Positions 14,714 to 18,983 of a DNA stretch of 18,983 nt are shown here, piece by piece. The DNA is taken from positions 2,047-21,029 of the forward strand of contig DBFQ01000071.1 in assembly GCA_002294665.1 (NCBI GenBank), in the 5' to 3' direction. Position 1 is the first letter of the stretch. Every line of letters begins with the position of its first letter. The DNA is from Candidatus Aminicenantes bacterium UBA876. Lineage in GTDB: Bacteria > Acidobacteriota > Aminicenantia > UBA2199. Below the pieces are notes generated by a model. The model was not told the origin of the DNA. It worked only from the letters and a program-made list of their open reading frames with translations, and searched no databases. Made by a program: the position numbers and the translations under genes.

Positions 14714-15367
14714 TCAGCCGTGTGAAAGCCGACGAGCGGGACGGTTGGCCAGCCATGCGTGAAGCGCGAGCAAGAGCATTGCCGCGTTGCACGCGTGCCA
14801 CAGGAAGTGTACGCCCAGGGGGAAACAGGGGCAAAGGATATTGTCCAGGGTGCGGAACGCCAGCGAGACCAGAAACAGGCCCGCGGCCGCCAGCAGAACG
14901 CAACGTCCTTTTTTCCGGGTCGCCGCGTGATAAGTCCCCAGCAGAACCAGAACGACCAGAGAAGGGACGTAAGCGAGGGATCCGTTCAGGACATGGGGAA
15001 AGCGGGCCGCCAGCATGGAGGCGGCAAAATAGGCCAGCAGGAAGCCTCCGGCGCCGGCACGTCCGACACCACCGACTTCGCGGGTGTACAACCACACGTA
15101 GGAAAACTGAAAAAGCATGATGGGCAGCACATCGGCCAGTTCCGCCCAGCTCGTGGCGAAGGTATGAAACAGGAAGCTGCCGCTGCCGATAGCCAGAAGC
15201 GCTCCAACCAGCAGCCACGCCCCGGGAGACGCCACGTTCCGACGTTTGATTTCTTTCCAGGCGAACCAGGCGGCCACGAAAAAGAAAAGGTTGCTCCACG
15301 CATTTACCGGTTCCACCCAGAAGCCGGACCCCAGGCGTTCACAATACAGATCGATCCGTTCAAGCAT
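14714..15367 (-). CDS. ceramidase-family integral membrane hydrolase (alkaline ceramidase/CREST type)
   Basis: A 217-residue protein with about seven membrane helices, matching the alkaline ceramidase family, whose eukaryotic members hydrolyse the amide bond of ceramides. Family landmarks are YCERLGSGFWVEPVNAWSNL (8-27), GSGSFLFHTFATSWAELADVLP (61-82), FRTLDNILCP (171-180) and HFLWHACNA (187-195). Ser64, His68, Asp79, His187 and His191 keep exactly the spacing of the Ser/His/Asp/His/His catalytic zinc set of human ACER3 (S77, H81, D92, H217, H221), so an active enzyme is expected. The bacterial substrate is unknown; no sphingolipid synthesis gene is in view. ATG 15367 has GGAG 9 bases upstream. 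It is probably cotranscribed with the secreted beta-helix gene. Confidence 0.88.
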   Translation of the reverse strand: MLERIDLYCERLGSGFWVEPVNAWSNLFFFVAAWFAWKEIKRRNVASPGAWLLVGALLAIGSGSFLFHTFATSWAELADVLPIMLFQFSYVWLYTREVGGVGRAGAGGFLLAYFAASMLAARFPHVLNGSLAYVPSLVVLVLLGTYHAATRKKGRCVLLAAAGLFLVSLAFRTLDNILCPCFPLGVHFLWHACNAAMLLLALHAWLANRPARRLSHG

Positions 15368-15417
15368 GATTCATCACTCCGCTGACACCTGTTTGCAGCC
15401 TGTGCGGCCGCTGAGAA

Positions 15418-15446
15418 ATTCTCTCTCCGGAAAATCGAATCGTCAA
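15418..15446 (-). promoter_or_regulatory. possible promoter for the ceramidase/beta-helix pair
   Basis: On the minus strand TTGACG (15446-15441) and GAGAAT (15423-15418) are 17 bases apart, scoring 5/6 and 4/6. The leader before the ATG at 15367 would be about 45 bases. Confidence 0.4.
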
Positions 15447-15810
15447 GCACCGCTTCCATTTTCTCTCCCGGAGACATCATACGAACGGCAAGGGTGTGGC
15501 GGCATGACGAACCCGCGTCTCAACGGAACTCATTCCACCCTGGTCAGCTCGATCCAGCCCCAAAATCGATTCACTGTTAAGGAATTACAAACTTCAAAAT
15601 GTGGACAGGTCTTTTCGGCACCACATTATGATCACCAGATCTCAGGAAACACACACTGGCACACTCCTGAAACATACTTGATTTCCTCCGCTCGTTCTGA
15701 TAGATTTCAGCTCGCTTGACACAAAACAGCATGGGAAGGCAGGCCGTCGCTTTATTTGACCGCCCAGGTAACCACATCAATGCGCCGGTTTCATCTCTGG
15801 GAGAACATGA
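15447..15810. other. noncoding block upstream of the orphan secreted gene
   Basis: No gene is supported. Several frames stay open for 60-150 codons, but none has a ribosome site or resembles a protein family, and from about 15560 onward the base composition is more AT-rich than the flanking genes. The only interpretable element is a promoter-like sequence at 15678-15706. Confidence 0.5.
15678..15706 (+). promoter_or_regulatory. possible promoter for the 470-aa secreted protein
   Basis: TTGATT (15678-15683), a 17-base spacer ending in TGA, and TAGATT (15701-15706) form a moderate promoter with an extended -10 (TGnTAGATT). The leader would be about 100 bases. Confidence 0.4.
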
Positions 15811-17223
15811 ATGCTGACCAAAGCAACCTCAATTGTGTTGGCCGTTCTACTGCTCACGATTACCATCTATGCCATTGATCCGCCCGACAAGGAAACCGTG
15901 ATCGAGGAAGTATCCCGCTTCACCGGTTTGAGCAGAGATGCGTTGAGCATGGTTTTCGACGAAAGCCCGAAGCTCCTCGATGACATTGATGATACGGTTT
16001 TCGCCATCCAGATCGTCGACAAGTTCTGCGAAGCCAGAGACACCGAGGCCTTGGTCGATCTGTATGACTACGCCCTGGGCAAAGCGCTCGACAAAATGAA
16101 AGACCAGCTCTTGCCCTCAGCATTGAATGGGCTGCTGACCGCGTTCAGCTTCTACCAAGCATCACTGGAAGCCATTCGCGACTACTACTTTATTCCCCGC
16201 TTTGAAGAGCGGATTTACCGAGAGTATAAAAAAGCACGCAGCGAAGACCTGCAACGCGGAGACACCAGTTACGAGTCGAAACAGACCGCTTTCTCAAGGG
16301 CGACAACCCAGAGAAACAGCGGGTATTACGTGGTACGGGACCAGATGTTCGCCAGGATGATCAAGGCCAAGGGATACAACCCTGAACTGATCGGGGAAAA
16401 ACTGGAGCGGGACCTGCACCGAAAAATCGACGCCTTCTGGCTTGACCGGCTCGAACTTCAGCTGCAGCAGGAAGTGATTCGCAACCAGCGCGAACAGATC
16501 GTCAGCGCCATCTGGAAAAAAAGCGCCGGCAGACTCAAGGCCATCCAAGCCGGAGCCGGTCAGGCTTCCGGACCCGGGGGCTTTTTTTTCACCGGCAAGG
16601 ATATGCCGGACGGCTGGCGGATGTCGGTTAGTGAGAGGACCAGACCCGAAGAAATCAATCCACACTTGCGCCAGGACGGCGCCTGGCAACAGATTTTCAC
16701 ATTCAAGCCTGCGGGTTTCCAGGAAAAGAATGGACGGTTCTATGCCGCCGATGGCAAAACAATTCTGACTTTCATGCACAACCGCGTTCGCGTTATTATC
16801 GAACCGGAAATCAGGATATTGCGGCACAAAGACATGTACAATCGCGATCGCGAGACCCGCTTCAGCTTCAAGGCTCGTGTGGAGGAGGATATCCGCAACC
16901 GCCGCAGTTCGCACAACAGCAATGCCCGGTTCGTACGCGGATTGCCCGGGCAGTTCGGCATTGAAACGGGCTATCTTGCACTGGATGACAAGCTGCCCGG
17001 ACGCGCCCACGAGTATGTCGCCGTGTTTATAAAGAACGGCTGGCACGTGACAATCGAACTGAGTGCTTATTCGATGCGGGAATTGGAACGCCTCGTCCAG
17101 AAAGCAAGGGCAAGCGGACGGATCGACAATTACGTCATGAAAACGCCTTTCAGCGAGCAGGTGATGCTTTCGATGGTCCGGACCGTAGCCGGAAAAATCG
17201 GGTTACCGAAACGAAGCCTGTGA
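15811..17223 (+). CDS. secreted two-part protein of unknown function
   Basis: A 470-residue protein that I do not recognise. A signal peptide (MLTKATSIVLAVLLLTITIYA) implies export to the periplasm or beyond. Residues about 25-250 are almost entirely helical and charged, with likely coiled-coil stretches (SFYQASLEAIRDYYF, RLELQLQQEVIRNQREQIV). A Gly-rich hinge (AGAGQASGPGGFFF, about 248-261) separates a C-terminal part of about 210 residues with alternating hydrophobic strands (RVRVIIEPEIRIL, HEYVAVFIKNGWHVTIELSA) and a final helix (MRELERLVQKARASG). The only cysteine near the mature N-terminus is in DKFCEARD; no lipobox is seen. ATG 15811 has GGGAG seven bases upstream. The gene stands alone between two noncoding blocks, with both neighbours on the opposite strand. 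Confidence 0.8.
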   Translation: MLTKATSIVLAVLLLTITIYAIDPPDKETVIEEVSRFTGLSRDALSMVFDESPKLLDDIDDTVFAIQIVDKFCEARDTEALVDLYDYALGKALDKMKDQLLPSALNGLLTAFSFYQASLEAIRDYYFIPRFEERIYREYKKARSEDLQRGDTSYESKQTAFSRATTQRNSGYYVVRDQMFARMIKAKGYNPELIGEKLERDLHRKIDAFWLDRLELQLQQEVIRNQREQIVSAIWKKSAGRLKAIQAGAGQASGPGGFFFTGKDMPDGWRMSVSERTRPEEINPHLRQDGAWQQIFTFKPAGFQEKNGRFYAADGKTILTFMHNRVRVIIEPEIRILRHKDMYNRDRETRFSFKARVEEDIRNRRSSHNSNARFVRGLPGQFGIETGYLALDDKLPGRAHEYVAVFIKNGWHVTIELSAYSMRELERLVQKARASGRIDNYVMKTPFSEQVMLSMVRTVAGKIGLPKRSL

Positions 17224-17419
17224 ACCGAGGGCTTCGGTATCTGTAGAAGCCAGAAATTGCACGACCTTTCCCGGCTCCCGGTCACATGCCTCATTCCATG
17301 GAATTCCCCCACTTTTCAACTTTCCCATGTGTTGCATGCCAATTCCTCCCGCAACTGGAGAAATGAGGGCAAAGCAGGGATTGTCGCGAAATGGCGCAGA
17401 TGGTTGTGAGAAATGCAGG

Positions 17420-18196
17420 CTAAAAAACGGTTGCCAGCATGATGGCCGCGGCCAGGAGCGAAGTGACGGCAAACAGCAGTTTTAACTTCGCGGGAGCGAT
17501 TTTCAGGGTCAGTCGCGCTCCCAGCAGGGCGCCGATCAATCCGGCCAGGGCCAGGGGAAGGGCCAGCCTGCAGTCAAAATGGCCGGTACTGAGGTGGCCC
17601 AGGAATCCGGCCCCGGCCGTAACCGTGACCAGGGTCGTTGACGTGCCCACGGCCGTGTGCATGGGCACATCGATGGCCAGAACCATGAGCGGCACCAGAA
17701 AAGAGCCGCCCGAGATTCCCACCATTCCGGAGAGAAATCCGGTTGCAAGAACCGCCGGAACGGTGAGCAGGGGATTGACGCCATACGATGTTGACCCCGA
17801 CCGGATCTCAAAGGCGGAATGACAACTGTTTCGCGGTTTTTTCCGCGCGGGCCTGAGCATCATCAACGAAGCCAGGGTGATGCCGGCGGCGAAGACGACT
17901 TTCATCAACCGGTCGTTGACGATGTCGGAAAAAAAACCTCCCAGAAAGGCGGATACCAGGGTCATGGTCCCGATAAATCCCACCAGTTTCCAGTCCGTGA
18001 CCCGGTTTTTCCCGAACAGCAGGCTGGCCGTAAAAGAGGAAACGATCAGGATGAACTGGCCCGTGGTGGCGGCCAGATGCATTCCCGTACCCGCCAGGGC
18101 CAGGACCAGTACAAAAAAATTGCCGCCGCCGCGACCCGTCATGGTCATGAGCGCGGCCACGGCGAAGATGACGGCCGCCAGCATCCAGGTGTTCAC
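17420..18196 (-). CDS. TauE/SafE family anion permease
   Basis: A 258-residue inner-membrane protein of the TauE/SafE family, whose members move sulfite, sulfoacetate or other organic anions. Two homologous halves of about four helices are visible. The first opens with ALMTMTGRGGGNFFVLVLALAG (about 15-36). The second has the matching LATGFLSGMVGISGGSFLVPLMV (about 150-172) and HTAVGTSTTLVTVTAGAGFLGH. A polar linker of about 25 residues after the first half (RPARKKPRNSCHSAFEIRSG) is probably cytosolic. The start is GTG at 18196, five bases after the rhodanese stop codon; an ATG four codons in is an alternative and neither has a strong ribosome site, so coupling with the rhodanese gene is likely. 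That partner supports a sulfur-compound role, by inference. Confidence 0.87.
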   Translation of the reverse strand: MNTWMLAAVIFAVAALMTMTGRGGGNFFVLVLALAGTGMHLAATTGQFILIVSSFTASLLFGKNRVTDWKLVGFIGTMTLVSAFLGGFFSDIVNDRLMKVVFAAGITLASLMMLRPARKKPRNSCHSAFEIRSGSTSYGVNPLLTVPAVLATGFLSGMVGISGGSFLVPLMVLAIDVPMHTAVGTSTTLVTVTAGAGFLGHLSTGHFDCRLALPLALAGLIGALLGARLTLKIAPAKLKLLFAVTSLLAAAIMLATVF

Positions 18197-18200
18197 GGCT

Positions 18201-18590
18201 TCACCCGCAGATACGCTTTGCCAGTTTACCGGGCACCAAGGCCTCGGTCAGAGCGGCATACCCCCCGCTCAGAGCCGCAACATGTTCATACCCCTTGCTT
18301 TTCAGGTACGCGAAAATGATCACGTTACGCACACCCGAGGAGCAGAACACGCCGATAAATTTATCCCGGGGAATCTCAACGATACGCGCGGGCACTTCAT
18401 GCAGAGGAATCTCAAGCACCGGGCACAGGCGTGCGAAAGGGAAGCATACGGCCGCGGTTTCTTCGCGACAACGCACATCCAGCAGCAGGGCGTCCCGCCG
18501 TTGCAGGAATTCATCCACATCCATTTTATGCCCGGACGCGGCGAAGAAGTGAAAATCCATGCGGCTGATTGCCGCTTCGAAATCGTTCAT
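18201..18590 (-). CDS. rhodanese-like domain protein
   Basis: A 129-residue soluble single-domain rhodanese, a family that carries sulfane sulfur as a cysteine persulfide. LLLDVRCREE (36-44) is the conserved entry to the fold, and the active-site loop is CSSGVRN (83-89) with nucleophile Cys83. YEHVAALSGGYAAL (101-114) is the C-terminal signature (the usual V..L.GG...W has Tyr in place of Trp). No signal peptide is present, so it is probably cytosolic. ATG 18590 has CGGAG nearby. It is followed within five bases by a TauE/SafE permease and precedes it in one operon, so the pair may process and export a sulfur compound. The substrate cannot be inferred from the loop. Confidence 0.9.
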   Translation of the reverse strand: MNDFEAAISRMDFHFFAASGHKMDVDEFLQRRDALLLDVRCREETAAVCFPFARLCPVLEIPLHEVPARIVEIPRDKFIGVFCSSGVRNVIIFAYLKSKGYEHVAALSGGYAALTEALVPGKLAKRICG

Positions 18591-18659
18591 GGCAGGCTCC
18601 GGAAAATCACCCGCTTCGCGCGCAAAAACGCCCGGAGGCAGGCGTGATTCACTGCCATC

Positions 18660-18686
18660 ATTATCATCGATTCAAGCCGATGTCAA
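18660..18686 (-). promoter_or_regulatory. possible promoter for the rhodanese-TauE pair
   Basis: On the minus strand a perfect TTGACA (18686-18681) is followed after 15 bases by GATAAT (18665-18660). The spacer is short, but both boxes are close to consensus. The leader would be about 65 bases. Confidence 0.4.
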
Positions 18687-18716
18687 AAGCTTCCGGCCGA
18701 AAATGCCGTCCGCACC

Positions 18717-18745
18717 TTGATTTTCCGTCCCGGCGGGTGTAGTCT
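18717..18745 (+). promoter_or_regulatory. weak promoter candidate for the right-edge secreted protein
   Basis: TTGATT (18717-18722), a 17-base spacer and TAGTCT (18740-18745). The -10 match is poor (3/6). It would be divergent from the rhodanese promoter. Confidence 0.25.
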
Positions 18746-18789
18746 GAAAAAAAAATGCCACATCCCCTGCGGCTGATTGAGAGGACACC

Positions 18790-18983
18790 ATGACTTTTTT
18801 TTGCCGGTTGTTTTGCGTGATTGCCATCCTTGCGGCCCCGCTGTCCGCCGCGCCCGGAGATCCGCCCCTGAAACTTGAAGATATCCCCGTTTACCCCGAA
18901 GCGCAGCGGAACGCCGCGGCCGAAGCGGAATACCGCTCTCAATCCGCAGACGCAGAAGAGGGAGAATCCGGGCGCAGTGAATC
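18790..18983 (+). CDS. secreted protein of unknown function (N-terminal fragment, cut by window edge)
   Basis: The frame opens at ATG 18790 behind AGAGGAC and stays open to the right edge (64 residues visible). The N-terminus is a clear signal peptide: MTFFCRLFCVIAILAAPLSA, with likely cleavage before APGDPP. The mature part begins LKLEDIPVYPEAQRNAAAEA and then turns acidic. A short xIPVYPxA phrase after a signal peptide is seen in various uncharacterised exported bacterial proteins, so an exported role is inferred, but no family can be named from this fragment. Codons 2-5 contain a run of eight T residues. A minus-strand frame over the same bases is rejected as a shadow. Confidence 0.65.
   Translation, partial: MTFFCRLFCVIAILAAPLSAAPGDPPLKLEDIPVYPEAQRNAAAEAEYRSQSADAEEGESGRSE

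Noticed and set aside
15577..15780. Minus-strand 67-codon frame upstream of the orphan gene
   Set aside because: No ribosome binding site, no recognisable domain, and AT-rich composition unlike the coding regions.
17230..17251. Terminator after the 470-aa gene (GGCTTC/GAAGCC arms)
   Set aside because: Only six base pairs with a 10-base loop and no T-run downstream on either strand.
18664..18942. Minus-strand 92-codon frame at the right edge
   Set aside because: It is antisense to a plausible signal-peptide gene, lacks a family match and would overlap the rhodanese promoter region.

Overview
The window looks like a chromosomal segment of a high-GC, Gram-negative bacterium. A BamD-type outer-membrane assembly lipoprotein and several secreted or membrane proteins point to a two-membrane envelope. 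No plasmid, phage or transposase gene is visible. The mix of genes (a kinase-free PASTA protein next to rpe, a ceramidase-type membrane enzyme, secreted orphans) would suit Acidobacteriota, Aminicenantes or a similar little-cultured phylum, but this is inference and no marker here settles it.

Left part (1-6187). A DUF1015 gene runs off the left edge. It is preceded by a near-perfect sigma70-type promoter embedded in the end of fabD. Then comes a solitary fabD. Two unrelated acidic-amino-acid transporters follow back to back: a DAACS/SDF-family symporter on the minus strand and a GltS-family symporter on the plus strand. Their predicted -35 boxes are the two arms of one inverted repeat. A membrane-anchored GGDEF diguanylate cyclase follows on the plus strand.

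Centre (6221-12987). A tightly packed leftward operon runs PASTA protein, rpe, bamD, uvrC, a small nucleotidyltransferase and a 65-residue unknown protein. The first three junctions overlap (ATGA twice, then 35 bases), and the last two genes overlap by 8 bases. UvrC lacks its usual C-terminal helix-hairpin-helix domain. Divergent from this operon is a full-length bifunctional RelA/SpoT homologue with a good promoter.

Right part (12988-18983). An AT-richer noncoding stretch with short repeats leads to a leftward pair: a secreted right-handed beta-helix protein and, upstream of it, a ceramidase-family membrane hydrolase with a complete metal/Ser signature. A second noncoding block precedes a secreted two-part protein of 470 residues that I do not recognise. 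A leftward rhodanese plus TauE/SafE pair follows, suggesting sulfur-compound handling and anion export. The 5' end of another secreted protein is cut by the right edge. I saw no tRNA, rRNA, CRISPR array or intact insertion sequence.

The unexplained elements most worth attention are the nucleotidyltransferase/65-aa pair, the shortened UvrC, the shared transporter operator-like palindrome and the orphan secreted gene.
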